Positions 52,734 to 61,976 of a DNA stretch of 64,000 bases are shown piece by piece; the first letter of the stretch is position 1, and each line of letters opens with the position of its first letter. Origin of the DNA: [Flexibacter] sp. ATCC 35103 (GTDB taxonomy: Bacteria; Bacteroidota; Bacteroidia; Flavobacteriales; Flavobacteriaceae); NCBI RefSeq assembly GCF_001975985.1, contig NZ_MTQF01000001.1, positions 642,943 to 706,942 on the forward strand, read 5' to 3'. The notes under the pieces are model-generated. The model had not been told where the DNA came from, searched no databases, and saw only the letters and a list, made by a program, of their open reading frames with translations. Position numbers and translations under genes: made by a program.

Positions 52734-53156
52734 ATGGAAAATGTAAAAAGCTTAAATAAATGGGCAAATTCGCACACTTATTTACCTGTAGATTTAGTAC
52801 GTATTGTTTTAGGTGTTTTTTTATTTATGAAGGGAGTTTCATTTGTTACAAACGTTCAGTATTTACATGATTTAATCTCTCCAATTGATCAATTTGGCGG
52901 CGGAATGTTTCTTTTGCATTACATCGCACCAGCGCATATGATTGGAGGAATTATGATTGTTTTCGGATTACTTACTCGTTGGGCAATTGCTGCTCAATTA
53001 CCCATACTATTTGGGGCAATTCTCATCAACTTTATGGGACATATGCATTCTGAAAGTTTAATTTTGGCAATAGTAATTCTATTGGTTTGCGTATTCTTTT
53101 TATTTTATGGAAGTGGAAAACATTCAGCTGATTATTATTTCAAAATGCAACAATAA
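52734..53156 (+). CDS. DoxX-family membrane protein
   Basis: 140-residue integral membrane protein with four predicted segments (DLVRIVLGVFLFMKGVSFVT; MFLLHYIAPAHMIGGIMIVF; AAQLPILFGAILINFMGH; LILAIVILLVCVFFLFYGSG). The order fits the DoxX family, named after the quinol oxidase-linked DoxD/DoxX, but most bacterial members are of unknown role, some linked to redox stress. It is alone and is followed by a hairpin at 53164. Confidence 0.87.
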   Translation: MENVKSLNKWANSHTYLPVDLVRIVLGVFLFMKGVSFVTNVQYLHDLISPIDQFGGGMFLLHYIAPAHMIGGIMIVFGLLTRWAIAAQLPILFGAILINFMGHMHSESLILAIVILLVCVFFLFYGSGKHSADYYFKMQQ

Positions 53157-53163
53157 TACACTT

Positions 53164-53204
53164 CTTTATCCTCAATAAATCTTACCTGAATATTGAGGAT
53201 AAAG
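53164..53204 (+). terminator. Hairpin after DoxX gene
   Basis: Perfect 14-bp stem ctttatcctcaata / tattgaggataaag; no strong T run follows. Confidence 0.6.
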
Positions 53205-53278
53205 AATACCAGTCTTTTAAAAGTTAATTAATTCTTTAAAATTTCTTTAATTGTATTTTATGAACTAAATTCGCCACC

Positions 53279-53626
53279 ATGAATTGGATTCGTAAAACTG
53301 TTATTTTTGTATCACTTTTGATAATTGCTTTTTTTGCTGTTCAGGCAAACGATTCTGTTATTCAAGTAACTGATACTCAAAAAACAGATACTAATTTCTC
53401 TATCGATCATGCCGATTCATTAGCTTTTATTCAACCACAAGCAAGTTATCAATTTGCAGCCAATATAAAAACCAACCCATCTATATTAATTAAATGGTTT
53501 GATTCTTTATTAATGGTTTTACCTCAACATAAAGCTGTAAAATCAACTTCAAATTTTGCAAATCAATTTGCAGCACAGAGCAAAAAAGTCCTTTTGATGC
53601 TCTACCCCTTTCATTTTTTTTGGTAG
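53279..53626 (+). CDS. Small exported or membrane protein, unknown
   Basis: 115 residues with an N-terminal signal-like segment (TVIFVSLLIIAFFAVQA) and a Ser/Thr/Asp-rich region, ending in a hydrophobic C-terminus (VLLMLYPFHFFW). No family recognised. It is alone between DoxX and the next unknown gene. Composition resembles its neighbours, so recent transfer is not suggested. Confidence 0.65.
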   Translation: MNWIRKTVIFVSLLIIAFFAVQANDSVIQVTDTQKTDTNFSIDHADSLAFIQPQASYQFAANIKTNPSILIKWFDSLLMVLPQHKAVKSTSNFANQFAAQSKKVLLMLYPFHFFW

Positions 53627-53738
53627 ACAATTTATGAATGTTTAATGAGGAAAATACTTTTTTCCTAAACAAGACGATCCGTTTTCTACACTGGAAATGA
53701 CGTCACATTTCATAATTTATCAAATTTTAAAAAACACA

Positions 53739-54215
53739 ATGGAAACAAGTGTAACCATAATTGGTATTGTGATCACAATCATAGTAGCAATTCCAATCTA
53801 TTTTTCAGCAAGAACGAGCGCTGCAAACAAATCAAAAATTTTAAACATAAAAAAGAAATTCAGTCCAACACATCCGGAGGATTTTGATTTAACTGAATCT
53901 CAAAGCAATAAAACGCTTACGATAGATCAAAAAAACCGAAGATTTATTTTGATGAATTTCAATCCAAATCAACAAGAATCTACTTATCTAGATTTAAAAA
54001 GTGTCACATCTTGCAAATTAGTTCCAATAACAGAGGGAACTTCAGACACAATTGTGAAAATTGATTTTGAATTTCAGGAGAAAGAAACTTCTAAAAAAAT
54101 TATAATTCCATTCTATGATTTTGATGATGACCGCATTAAACAAATAAGTGTCTATCAAGATCATCAGTTTGCTAAAAAATGGCTTAAAATCATCCAAGAT
54201 TCTATTTCACGTTAG
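53739..54215 (+). CDS. Single-span membrane protein, unknown
   Basis: 158 residues. The ATG at 53739 (METSVTIIGIVITIIVAIPI) puts a membrane anchor at the N-terminus; a longer frame from 53697 has no support. The soluble part is beta-strand-rich (TIDQKNRRFILMNFNPNQQE, then YLDLKSVTSCKLV) and resembles a PH-like fold without certainty. No function is proposed. A terminator follows. Confidence 0.72.
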   Translation: METSVTIIGIVITIIVAIPIYFSARTSAANKSKILNIKKKFSPTHPEDFDLTESQSNKTLTIDQKNRRFILMNFNPNQQESTYLDLKSVTSCKLVPITEGTSDTIVKIDFEFQEKETSKKIIIPFYDFDDDRIKQISVYQDHQFAKKWLKIIQDSISR

Positions 54216-54228
54216 TTATTTAATTCAG

Positions 54229-54260
54229 AAAAGAGGCTCCTAGTGAGTCTCTTTTTTTTT
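54229..54260 (+). terminator. Terminator after 53739 gene
   Basis: Stem aaaagaggctc / gagtctctttt (one G-T pair) with a T run. Confidence 0.8.
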
Positions 54261-54305
54261 GGTCAATACATGATATTTGTCATTTTATATGCAGTTAGTA
54301 AATTC

Positions 54306-54313
54306 TAATTTTG
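54306..54313 (+). promoter_or_regulatory. -7 promoter box of hemN
   Basis: TAATTTTG matches TAnnTTTG, 21 bases before the hemN ATG. No FNR palindrome was found at this promoter. Confidence 0.5.
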
Positions 54314-54334
54314 AAATAAACAAAATCCGACTTT

Positions 54335-55696
54335 ATGAAAATCTCACTGACTCAAAAGTACAATGTCCCAGGTCCCAGATACACGAGTTATCCAACAGTT
54401 CCTTATTGGAACGAGACCGATTTCACAAATCAAAAATGGATAAAGTCTTTTCAGAAAGCATTTTCAGAAAGCAATTCTCAAAACGGAATTAGTTTATATA
54501 TTCATTTACCATTTTGCGAAAGCATGTGTACTTTTTGCGGATGCAACAAACGAATAACAAAAAATCATTCAGTTGAAGAAACCTACATAACAGCTCTTCT
54601 TAAAGAATGGAATCTTTATTGCAATTTATTATCTGAAAAACCAATAATAAAAGAGATACATTTAGGCGGAGGAACTCCTACTTTTTTCTCTGTAAACAAT
54701 TTGGAAATGCTCATAAATGGCATCCTTTCTAAAGCGGATAAAGCTGCTAATTATGAATTTAGTTTTGAAGGTCATCCTAATAACACCACATACGAACAGC
54801 TTAAAAAACTTTATGATTTGGGCTTTCGCCGAGTAAGCTTTGGAGTTCAGGATTATGCAGAAAAAGTTCAAAAAGCTATTCACAGGATCCAACCATTCCA
54901 TAATGTTGCAAAAGTAACTTTTTGGGCAAAAGAAATTGGATATACCTCTATTGGCCATGATATTATATTTGGCTTGCCTTTTCAAACAATTGAAAACGTA
55001 ATTGATACCGTCGAAAAAACTAATTCTTTAAAACCGGATCGTCTGGCGTTTTACAGTTATGCACATGTACCATGGATAAAAGGAAACGGCCAACGCGGCT
55101 TTCATGAAGAAAACCTTCCTAAAGACGCCGAAAAACGAAAACTATATGAAACCGGAAAACAAATGCTTTCTAAAAATGGTTATCAGGAAATAGGAATGGA
55201 TCATTTTGCATTAGTATCTGACAGTTTATATAAAGCAACAGCGAACAAAGAATTACATCGAAATTTCATGGGATATAGTGCCTCAAAAACTCAGCTGATG
55301 ATTGGTTTGGGCGTTTCTTCTATTAGCGATAGCTGGTATAGCTTTGCTCAAAACACAAAAAGTATCGAAGAATATTATCAATTGTTAGAAGAAGACAAAT
55401 TACCTGTCGTAAAAGGTCATATTCTTACCGTTGAGGATTTAATTATTAGAAAACACATATTAAACTTAACATGTGAATTTGAAACTTCCTGGAATAATGA
55501 ATTATATTTTGAAGAAATTACAGACGTCTTAGAAAATTTAAAAGAAATAGAAAAAGACAAATTGATTGTGATTGAAGAAAACAAAATCAAAATTACCGAT
55601 GCCGGAAGACCTTTTGTTCGAAATATTTGTATGGCTTTTGATTTACATCTAAAAAGAAAATCACCAGAAACCAACTTATTCTCGATGACCGTTTAA
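54335..55696 (+). CDS. hemN: Oxygen-independent coproporphyrinogen III oxidase
   Basis: 453-residue radical-SAM enzyme that decarboxylates coproporphyrinogen III to protoporphyrinogen IX without oxygen. The [4Fe-4S]/SAM motif is CESMCTFC with a fourth cysteine (C61, C65, C68, C70). Also visible are VPGPRYTSYPTVPYW at the start, HLGGGTPTFFSV for SAM binding, the SFEGHPNNTT strand and SFGVQDYAEKVQ, all typical of true HemN rather than the HemW heme chaperone. It faces the cbb3 oxidase cluster, a fitting location for heme supply under low oxygen, and its stop overlaps that of the opposing SafE gene. Confidence 0.96.
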   Translation: MKISLTQKYNVPGPRYTSYPTVPYWNETDFTNQKWIKSFQKAFSESNSQNGISLYIHLPFCESMCTFCGCNKRITKNHSVEETYITALLKEWNLYCNLLSEKPIIKEIHLGGGTPTFFSVNNLEMLINGILSKADKAANYEFSFEGHPNNTTYEQLKKLYDLGFRRVSFGVQDYAEKVQKAIHRIQPFHNVAKVTFWAKEIGYTSIGHDIIFGLPFQTIENVIDTVEKTNSLKPDRLAFYSYAHVPWIKGNGQRGFHEENLPKDAEKRKLYETGKQMLSKNGYQEIGMDHFALVSDSLYKATANKELHRNFMGYSASKTQLMIGLGVSSISDSWYSFAQNTKSIEEYYQLLEEDKLPVVKGHILTVEDLIIRKHILNLTCEFETSWNNELYFEEITDVLENLKEIEKDKLIVIEENKIKITDAGRPFVRNICMAFDLHLKRKSPETNLFSMTV

Positions 55697-56397
55697 TGAC
55701 AATTTGGAGTTTCTTGTACAAACAAACTCATGTTTGATGGAGAAATATAAGGAATTCCTAAACCAAGTCCTCTAAGGATAAATAATACACCAATCACTAC
55801 AGCAACATACGGAATTGCCTTTTGGATTTTATTTCTGAAAGGTAATTTTATTAATGAATGTATGTAAACAACGATTGTCATTAATGGCACAGTTCCTAAT
55901 CCGAAAAGCATCATGTATAAAATTCCATATCCTGCACTTTGCATGGCAATTGCACCAAATAAAGCGACATAAACCATTCCGCAAGGCAAAAAACCATTCA
56001 ATAATCCTATTGTAAAAAGTGATTTGTAGGTTTTCTTTTTAAACTGACTTCCTAAACTTGATTTTACTTTTGAAATAATTTTATAAACCGGCTTAGAAAA
56101 ATTGTATTTAGAAAAAACTTGTTCAGGTATTAAAACTACAATAATCATTGCTACACCAATAAAAATAGACATTTTTTGTTGTAATCCAGCCAGAAAAAAA
56201 CCTCTTCCCAATAATCCAAAAATGAGTCCTATAGTTGCATATGCAGTCAATCTTCCTAAATGATAGGTAATAATCTGGCTAACTTTCTTAGCTTCATTTT
56301 GATGATCTACAGGTAACATCATAGCAATTGGACCACACATTCCAATACAGTGTAAACTACTAATCAAACCTAATATAAAAGCGGAGTATAACATCAT
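55693..56397 (-). CDS. SafE/TauE-family membrane protein of cco cluster
   Basis: 234-residue membrane protein of the sulfite exporter TauE/SafE family, in the subgroup next to cbb3 genes in Bacteroidota and thought to act in copper handling or oxidase assembly. About six segments are visible, starting LYSAFILGLISSLHCIGMCG, where the HCIGMCGPIA motif (paired cysteines) fits metal binding. Its last codon shares bases with hemN on the other strand. A hairpin in the 100-base gap separates it from ccoH, so its expression may be partly uncoupled from the cco operon. Confidence 0.85.
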   Translation of the reverse strand: MMLYSAFILGLISSLHCIGMCGPIAMMLPVDHQNEAKKVSQIITYHLGRLTAYATIGLIFGLLGRGFFLAGLQQKMSIFIGVAMIIVVLIPEQVFSKYNFSKPVYKIISKVKSSLGSQFKKKTYKSLFTIGLLNGFLPCGMVYVALFGAIAMQSAGYGILYMMLFGLGTVPLMTIVVYIHSLIKLPFRNKIQKAIPYVAVVIGVLFILRGLGLGIPYISPSNMSLFVQETPNCH

Positions 56398-56410
56398 GTT
56401 TTTTTATTTT

Positions 56411-56473
56411 TGCCACAGATTAAATTAAATGATTTAAAAAAATGGCTTTAAAAAATCCCTATAATCTGTGGCA
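56411..56473. repeat. Inverted repeat between ccoH and SafE genes
   Basis: Perfect 12-bp arms tgccacagatta (56411-56422) and taatctgtggca (56462-56473) around a 39-base centre. Such a hairpin inside a transcript could attenuate SafE expression or be a dispersed palindrome. Confidence 0.6.
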
Positions 56474-56496
56474 TAAAAATATTTTTGACGCAGAAT

Positions 56497-56946
56497 TTAA
56501 TTTACGTAAATAACCTCTTTTGAAAGATATTTTGTTCCTTTATATTCCCATTCCATATTAACATCCCAACGCCCTTTAATCAGTTTCTTTTGTGGAATAA
56601 GTAAAGATGAATTCGTTAAAGTAATTTGCGTATCAAAATCAAATTTCTTGTTTGAAGGTCGGTATAATGATACATTTCCTTTTATTTTATCATTTTCAAA
56701 AGTTGCAGGAAAAGCTATTTTTACACCATTTTGAGTATAAATTATTGAAGGTCCTTGCTTTAAATCATGAGCGTTCTGAATTCGGACCATTTCATCCTGA
56801 AAATGCGAATCATGTTTATAGTATTCTTCAACAACTAAGTCATTGTCGTATTTACTATTTGATTGTACTTGAAAAACAAAATATAAAATAAAAGTCATAA
56901 ACAATGCAAATGCAATGACAATTCCGGTTCCCCAATTTATTTTCAT
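56497..56946 (-). CDS. ccoH: FixH/CcoH oxidase assembly protein
   Basis: 149-residue membrane-anchored protein needed for stability and assembly of the cbb3 oxidase. One N-terminal segment (GTGIVIAFALFMTFILYFVF) precedes a periplasmic domain with the family string DNDLVVEEYYKHDSHFQDEM and a C-terminal beta domain (WDVNMEWEYKGTKYLSKEVI). It lies 13 bases after ccoG in the same direction. Confidence 0.9.
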   Translation of the reverse strand: MKINWGTGIVIAFALFMTFILYFVFQVQSNSKYDNDLVVEEYYKHDSHFQDEMVRIQNAHDLKQGPSIIYTQNGVKIAFPATFENDKIKGNVSLYRPSNKKFDFDTQITLTNSSLLIPQKKLIKGRWDVNMEWEYKGTKYLSKEVIYVN

Positions 56947-56959
56947 AATATTCTATTTT

Positions 56960-58378
56960 TTAATTAAAACTTCGCGGCCCTAAAAAATTAGTTGTGGTAG
57001 TTTCCAGCAATTCTTTACCATTATAAACTCCAATTTCAACTTTTGTTTTATCACTTTCAAGAAGGGCCTGATCTATTTCTATAAATAACGTTCCTTGTGA
57101 AATTCCTTCTTTTAAAACTTTAAAATGTTGTTTTCCAACATTTCTAATATTCCCTTTTTGATCAATTAATTCAAAATGAATATCATGATAATCTTTTATT
57201 GTTTTGTTGACAATCTTATACGTATAAACATTACTGATCATATCTCCTTTATGCTGAAACAACTGTCCGGGTAAACGTAAAACGACAGCCTGAACTTCGG
57301 TTCGCAAAAACAACATTCCAACAAAAACACTTAACAAAATGAACAGAACAGCTGTATAGCCTTTCATTCTGGCTGTAAATTTAAAAGGTGCTTTCTTTAC
57401 GATTTCATCTTCAGATGCATATCGAATAAGACCTTTAGATAAACCTACACTTTCCATAATGGTATCGCATTCATCAATACAGGCGGTACAATTGGTACAT
57501 TCTAACTGCGTTCCGTTTCTAATATCAATTCCCATTGGACAAACATGAACACATTGATGACAATCAATACAATCTCCTTTTCCAGTTGTTGCTCTTTGTT
57601 CTTTTTTATTAAATTTTGCACGACCTGCTTCTTTTTCCCCGCGAACAAAATCATAGGCTACATTGATAGATTTATCATCTAAAAGCACGCCTTGTAACCT
57701 TCCATAAGGACAAGCAATGATACAAACCTGTTCACGAAACCAAACAAAAACAAAATAAAAAACTCCGGTAAAAATTAATAAGGCAATAAAATTACTTGAT
57801 TGCTGAATTGGTCCTTGTTCCACAATTAAAAACAATTGATCACTTCCTACCAGATAAGCCAGAAAGACATTTGCAATACCAAATGAAATCAGGAAAAAGA
57901 TGGTCCACTTGATCAGCCTCTTTCTTATTTTTTCTGTATTCCATTCCTGTCTTGCTAATCTTGACTGCGCTCCACGATCTCCATCAATCCAATATTCTAT
58001 ACGACGAAAAACCATTTCTAAAAAGATCGTCTGTGGGCAAATCCATCCGCAAAAAATCCTGCCAAATACAACGGTAAATAAAATTATAAAAACAATGCCC
58101 ACGAGCATTGAGATTACAAAAAGATAGAAATCCTGTGGCCAAAATGGAAATCCGAAAATATTAAAACGGCGTTCCATAACATTAAATAGCATGAATTGAT
58201 TTCCGTTTACCTTTATAAATGGATTTGCAATTAAAATAGCCAATAATATATAGCTAACTATTTTTCGATATTCATAGAACTTACCAGACGGTTTTTTAGG
58301 AAAAATAAATTTTCTGTTACCTCCTTCATCAATAGTTCCAATGGTATCTCTAAAAGCTTCGTCTGGTAAATTTGACAT
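56960..58378 (-). CDS. ccoG: FixG/CcoG copper reductase for oxidase assembly
   Basis: 472-residue membrane ferredoxin-type protein; CcoG family members reduce Cu(II) to Cu(I) for cbb3 assembly. The ATG at 58378 (MSNLPDEAFRDTIGTIDEGG) is chosen, because it falls 13 bases after the ccoP stop; a frame to 58459 would overlap ccoP. About five membrane segments, a polyferredoxin-like CGWICPQTIFLEMVFRRIEY loop and CIIACPYGRLQGVL, then two [4Fe-4S] motifs: CIDCHQCVHVCPMGID and CTNCTACIDECDT. The C-terminal part is periplasmic, IgFold-like. Confidence 0.94.
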   Translation of the reverse strand: MSNLPDEAFRDTIGTIDEGGNRKFIFPKKPSGKFYEYRKIVSYILLAILIANPFIKVNGNQFMLFNVMERRFNIFGFPFWPQDFYLFVISMLVGIVFIILFTVVFGRIFCGWICPQTIFLEMVFRRIEYWIDGDRGAQSRLARQEWNTEKIRKRLIKWTIFFLISFGIANVFLAYLVGSDQLFLIVEQGPIQQSSNFIALLIFTGVFYFVFVWFREQVCIIACPYGRLQGVLLDDKSINVAYDFVRGEKEAGRAKFNKKEQRATTGKGDCIDCHQCVHVCPMGIDIRNGTQLECTNCTACIDECDTIMESVGLSKGLIRYASEDEIVKKAPFKFTARMKGYTAVLFILLSVFVGMLFLRTEVQAVVLRLPGQLFQHKGDMISNVYTYKIVNKTIKDYHDIHFELIDQKGNIRNVGKQHFKVLKEGISQGTLFIEIDQALLESDKTKVEIGVYNGKELLETTTTNFLGPRSFN

Positions 58379-58391
58379 GTTTTTTTTGTAA

Positions 58392-59330
58392 TTATTTTTT
58401 AACTTCAGTACTATCTGCTGATGTACTTGCTGTGGCATCTTTTGTTGGAACACTTTCATCTACCCAAATTTCTCCTTCTGGTTCTTTTGGATCTTTTGGA
58501 TTACTTCCTTGTAAGGATAGAATATAACTTGCTACTTTTTGAATTTCCTTAGGTTTTAAAGTTCCTTTCCAGGCAATCATTCCTTTTCCGTCTCTACCTC
58601 CATTTGTGATGGTATGGAAAAGATTTTTGATTCCTCCACCCAAAATCCAGCGGTTATCAGTAAGATTAGGACCAATTTGCCCGCCGGCATCAGCGCGGTG
58701 ACAAGCCGCACAATTGGTTGTGAATATTTCTTTACCAGCAGCTAAGTTTTCAGGATCATTTAATAAAACAACCGTTTTTTCATCCATCAGATCAGGTGCT
58801 GTTTTAAGGTATTCATCGACATCAATTTTTGCCTGGGCCATTTCTTTTTTAAGCTCCATTTCCTGATCATCTCCACCAAAAACTTCATAACGTGCAAAAT
58901 AAATCACTCCAAACACAATACAGATATAGAATAAATACACCCACCATGGCGGTAAATTATTATCCAGCTCCTTGATTCCGTCATAATCGTGATCCATTAA
59001 CAAGTCGCCTTCTCTTTCTATAGGTTCTGTTTTTGTCAGCTTGTGCATTAAATCCTTATACCAGGTACTTTCTGTTAAACTCAAACTATTTTCATATTCG
59101 AGTTTTGCTTTTTCTTCCGGTGACATCAATTGGTACATAATGCGATTAACGGCACTTAATGTAATTTCGATGGCAATCAAAATAAACAGAAAAACAAACA
59201 AGAATACTGACACCATTGGGTACTTTATAAAAGCAGCTCTGTCACCTGAATCTATAAAATATTCCATTAAACCAAATACGATGAAGAAAATCAGCGGTAC
59301 TCTTACATATACTGGGAAAAACTTTTTCAT
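58392..59330 (-). CDS. ccoP: cbb3 oxidase subunit III, one heme c
   Basis: 312-residue subunit that passes electrons from cytochrome c to CcoNO. Two membrane segments flank the start (VPLIFFIVFGLMEYFI; VSVFLFVFLFILIAIEITLS), another at about 130-155 (WWVYLFYICIVFGVIYFARY). A single c-type heme site CAACH (about residue 212) with axial methionine near MIAWKGTL follows. Proteobacterial CcoP usually has two hemes; the one-heme form fits Bacteroidota. The C-terminal Ser/Thr/Glu tail is low-complexity. It lies one base after ccoQ. Confidence 0.93.
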   Translation of the reverse strand: MKKFFPVYVRVPLIFFIVFGLMEYFIDSGDRAAFIKYPMVSVFLFVFLFILIAIEITLSAVNRIMYQLMSPEEKAKLEYENSLSLTESTWYKDLMHKLTKTEPIEREGDLLMDHDYDGIKELDNNLPPWWVYLFYICIVFGVIYFARYEVFGGDDQEMELKKEMAQAKIDVDEYLKTAPDLMDEKTVVLLNDPENLAAGKEIFTTNCAACHRADAGGQIGPNLTDNRWILGGGIKNLFHTITNGGRDGKGMIAWKGTLKPKEIQKVASYILSLQGSNPKDPKEPEGEIWVDESVPTKDATASTSADSTEVKK

Positions 59331-59331
59331 T

Positions 59332-59526
59332 TTAATTATCTTTTGAAATTATACTATGCCCTTCATCTAAAGGTATTTCACTCATTTCCTTAATCTTTTC
59401 TTTTCTATATGTAAATACCCAAAAACCTAATCCTACAAAAAAGAAAAAGAATATTAAGAGAGAAAGTATCGGGTATACTTCAATACCCGAAATAGTCTCC
59501 ATATTGTGTTTTATCTGTTCAAACAT
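59332..59526 (-). CDS. ccoQ: cbb3 oxidase small subunit
   Basis: 64-residue protein with one membrane segment (VYPILSLLIFFFFFVGLGFW) and a charged tail, the usual CcoQ form that stabilises the oxidase. Position between ccoNO and ccoP and spacing of one base to ccoP support the call. Confidence 0.88.
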   Translation of the reverse strand: MFEQIKHNMETISGIEVYPILSLLIFFFFFVGLGFWVFTYRKEKIKEMSEIPLDEGHSIISKDN

Positions 59527-59533
59527 AATGTTG

Positions 59534-61720
59534 TTATTTAGAAGTCTCTTTTACTTTAATATCAGTTCCAAGTCTTTGTATATAAGCGATCAAAGCAACA
59601 ATCTCTCTTTCGTTCATTGGGGTAAATTTTTCACCTTTGGCAACTGCTTTTTTCTTGCTTTCCTCATAACTTTTCACAAAATCAGGATCGTTTTCTAAAT
59701 TCTTTTCGATTGCGATAGCCTGAGCTCTTAACGCTTTTTGAGCATTTGCCACTTCAGCTTCTGTATAAGGAACTCCAAGAGTAACCATGGCTTGCATTTT
59801 CTTTTGAGTCAATGAGATATCCATTGGTTCATTATCAAACAACCATTTATATCCCGGCATAATCGAACCTGCAGAAATACTTTGCGGATTCCAGAAGTGG
59901 TTAAAATGCCAATTGTCATTATACTTCCCGCCTACTCTTAATAAATCCGGTCCAGTACGTTTTGATCCCCATAGAAACGGGTGATCATAAACAAACTCAC
60001 CTGCTTTTGCTTGTGGTCCGTAACGTTCTACCTCACTTCTAAAAGGACGAACGGATTGCGAGTGACAACCAACACAACCTTCTCTAATATATAAATCACG
60101 TCCTTCAAGTTCTAAAGGTGTATATGGTTTTACACTGGAGATTGTTGGAATATTTGATTTAACCATAATAGTTGGCACAATTTGAATAACCCCACCAATT
60201 AAAATAGCTATTGTGGCTAAAATGGTCAGTTGAATTGGTCTTCTTTCTAACCAGGTATGAAATTTTTCTCCTTTTAATCTTCCGGTGCTTATTCTTTGTA
60301 AAGCTGGAGCTTGTGCTAACTCATCTTCAATAGTCTCACCCGCTCTAACAGTCATTATAATATTATAAACCAACGTAAACATCCCTATTAAATAGAAAGT
60401 ACCTCCAATTGCTCTCATCCAGTATAATGGCATAATTGCAGTTACTGTTTCAAGAAAGTTACCATAAGTTAATGTACCATCCGGATTAAATTGTTTCCAC
60501 ATTGATGCTTGCTGAAAACCTGCTACATACATTGGTACAGTATATAAAATGATTCCTAACGTACCAATCCAGAAGTGGAAATTTGCTAACTTTTTAGAAA
60601 ATAAAGCACTCTTTGTCATTCTTGGAATCAACCAGTAAATAATACCAAAAGACATAAATCCGTTCCAGGCTAAAGCTCCCACGTGAACGTGTGCAATAAT
60701 CCAGTCTGTATAATGCGCAATAGCATTTACGTTTTTTAAAGAAAGCATTGGACCTTCAAAAGTCGCCATTCCATAACCTGTAATGGCTACCACAAAGAAT
60801 TTTAAAACCGGTTCTTCACGAACTTTGTCCCAGGCTCCTCTTAAAGTAAGAAGTCCGTTAATCATACCTCCCCAAGATGGAGCAATAAGCATTACCGAAA
60901 ATGCAACACCTAAATTTTGAGCCCAGTTTGGCAAAGCTGAATATAATAAATGGTGTGGTCCTGCCCAGATATAAATAAATATTAAAGACCAAAAGTGAAT
61001 GATTGATAATCTATAAGAATAAACAGGACGGTTAGCAACCTTTGGAATAAAATAATACATTAATCCTAAAAATGGAGTTGTCAGGAAAAATGCAACTGCA
61101 TTATGTCCGTACCACCATTGTACTAAAGCATCCTGAACACCTGCATAAACAGAGTAACTTTTTAAGGCAGATACCGGAATTTCAATATTATTAAAAATAT
61201 GCAAAACAGCAACTGTAACAAATGTGGCTAAATAAAACCAAATCGCTACATATAAATGTCGTTCTCTACGGCGCAACATTGTTCCTATCATATTGATACC
61301 CATAACTACCCAAATAAGTGCAATAGCAATATCAATAGGCCATTCAAGCTCAGCATATTCTTTTGATGAAGTGTATCCTAAAGGCAATGTAATTGCTGCG
61401 GCAACAATAATAAGCTGCCAGCCCCAAAAATGTAAATTACTTAAGAAATCACTATACATTCTGGCTTTTAGCAATCGCTGGAGAGAATAATACATTCCCG
61501 CAAAAAAGGCATTACCAACAAAGGCAAAAATTACAGCATTCGTATGCAAAGGTCGTAATCGACCGTAGCTAAGCCACGAAATACCATCTGTGATGTTGGG
61601 GAAAAGGTACATAACCGCGAGGGTCAGACCTACTAACATACCTACTACTCCAAAGAGAATAGTGGCGTAAATGAACTTTTTTACAATTTTGTTGTCGTAA
61701 TAAAACTGTTCCATTTCCAT
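59534..61720 (-). CDS. ccoNO: Fused cbb3 oxidase subunits I and II
   Basis: 728-residue fusion. The N-terminal two thirds (about 1-480) is CcoN, a twelve-helix heme-copper oxidase subunit with ligand histidines (LRPLHTNAVIFAFVGNAFFA; WYGHNAVAFFLTTPFLGLMY; YIWAGPHHLLYSALPNWAQN; TDWIIAHVHVGALAWNGFMS). After a linker and a further membrane segment (about 490-520), the CcoO part carries one heme c site CVGCH (about residue 557; REGCVGCHSQSVRPFRSE) and the MPGYKWL axial methionine. This fusion is characteristic of Bacteroidota. It reduces oxygen to water with high affinity in the inner membrane. The start lies two bases after the ccoS stop. Confidence 0.96.
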   Translation of the reverse strand: MEMEQFYYDNKIVKKFIYATILFGVVGMLVGLTLAVMYLFPNITDGISWLSYGRLRPLHTNAVIFAFVGNAFFAGMYYSLQRLLKARMYSDFLSNLHFWGWQLIIVAAAITLPLGYTSSKEYAELEWPIDIAIALIWVVMGINMIGTMLRRRERHLYVAIWFYLATFVTVAVLHIFNNIEIPVSALKSYSVYAGVQDALVQWWYGHNAVAFFLTTPFLGLMYYFIPKVANRPVYSYRLSIIHFWSLIFIYIWAGPHHLLYSALPNWAQNLGVAFSVMLIAPSWGGMINGLLTLRGAWDKVREEPVLKFFVVAITGYGMATFEGPMLSLKNVNAIAHYTDWIIAHVHVGALAWNGFMSFGIIYWLIPRMTKSALFSKKLANFHFWIGTLGIILYTVPMYVAGFQQASMWKQFNPDGTLTYGNFLETVTAIMPLYWMRAIGGTFYLIGMFTLVYNIIMTVRAGETIEDELAQAPALQRISTGRLKGEKFHTWLERRPIQLTILATIAILIGGVIQIVPTIMVKSNIPTISSVKPYTPLELEGRDLYIREGCVGCHSQSVRPFRSEVERYGPQAKAGEFVYDHPFLWGSKRTGPDLLRVGGKYNDNWHFNHFWNPQSISAGSIMPGYKWLFDNEPMDISLTQKKMQAMVTLGVPYTEAEVANAQKALRAQAIAIEKNLENDPDFVKSYEESKKKAVAKGEKFTPMNEREIVALIAYIQRLGTDIKVKETSK

Positions 61721-61722
61721 AA

Positions 61723-61914
61723 TTATAGTTGTTTTTCTTCTGTTGTTGATTTATTATTGTGGGGAGTAATTTTTGTTTCATCATCAAAAAGCATTCTGAC
61801 GGAGGGAGTATAATCATCATCGTACTGTCCGGATTTGACAGCAATAATGAAAGCAATAAAAAAACAAATTGCGACGAAAATACTTACTGAAATCAATAGA
61901 TAAATGACACTCAT
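61723..61914 (-). CDS. ccoS: cbb3 oxidase maturation protein CcoS
   Basis: 63-residue single-span protein (VIYLLISVSIFVAICFFIAF) with the family's GQYDDDYTPSVRMLFDDE motif. In CcoS this short acidic stretch is needed to insert cofactors into the oxidase. It is the first gene after the FNR-type site and two bases from ccoNO. Confidence 0.93.
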   Translation of the reverse strand: MSVIYLLISVSIFVAICFFIAFIIAVKSGQYDDDYTPSVRMLFDDETKITPHNNKSTTEEKQL

Positions 61915-61962
61915 ACCTTAAATTTATGTTAACAAAATTAGAATGTTACAGGCTTTTAAAAT

Positions 61963-61976
61963 ATGATAATTATCAT
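61963..61976. promoter_or_regulatory. FNR-type palindrome before ccoS
   Basis: atgataattatcat is a perfect 14-bp palindrome containing TGAT-N4-ATCA, the half-site pattern of FNR and related regulators. It lies 48 bases before the ccoS ATG, in the 118-base gap to ccoI, so it could switch the operon on at low oxygen. Confidence 0.7.
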
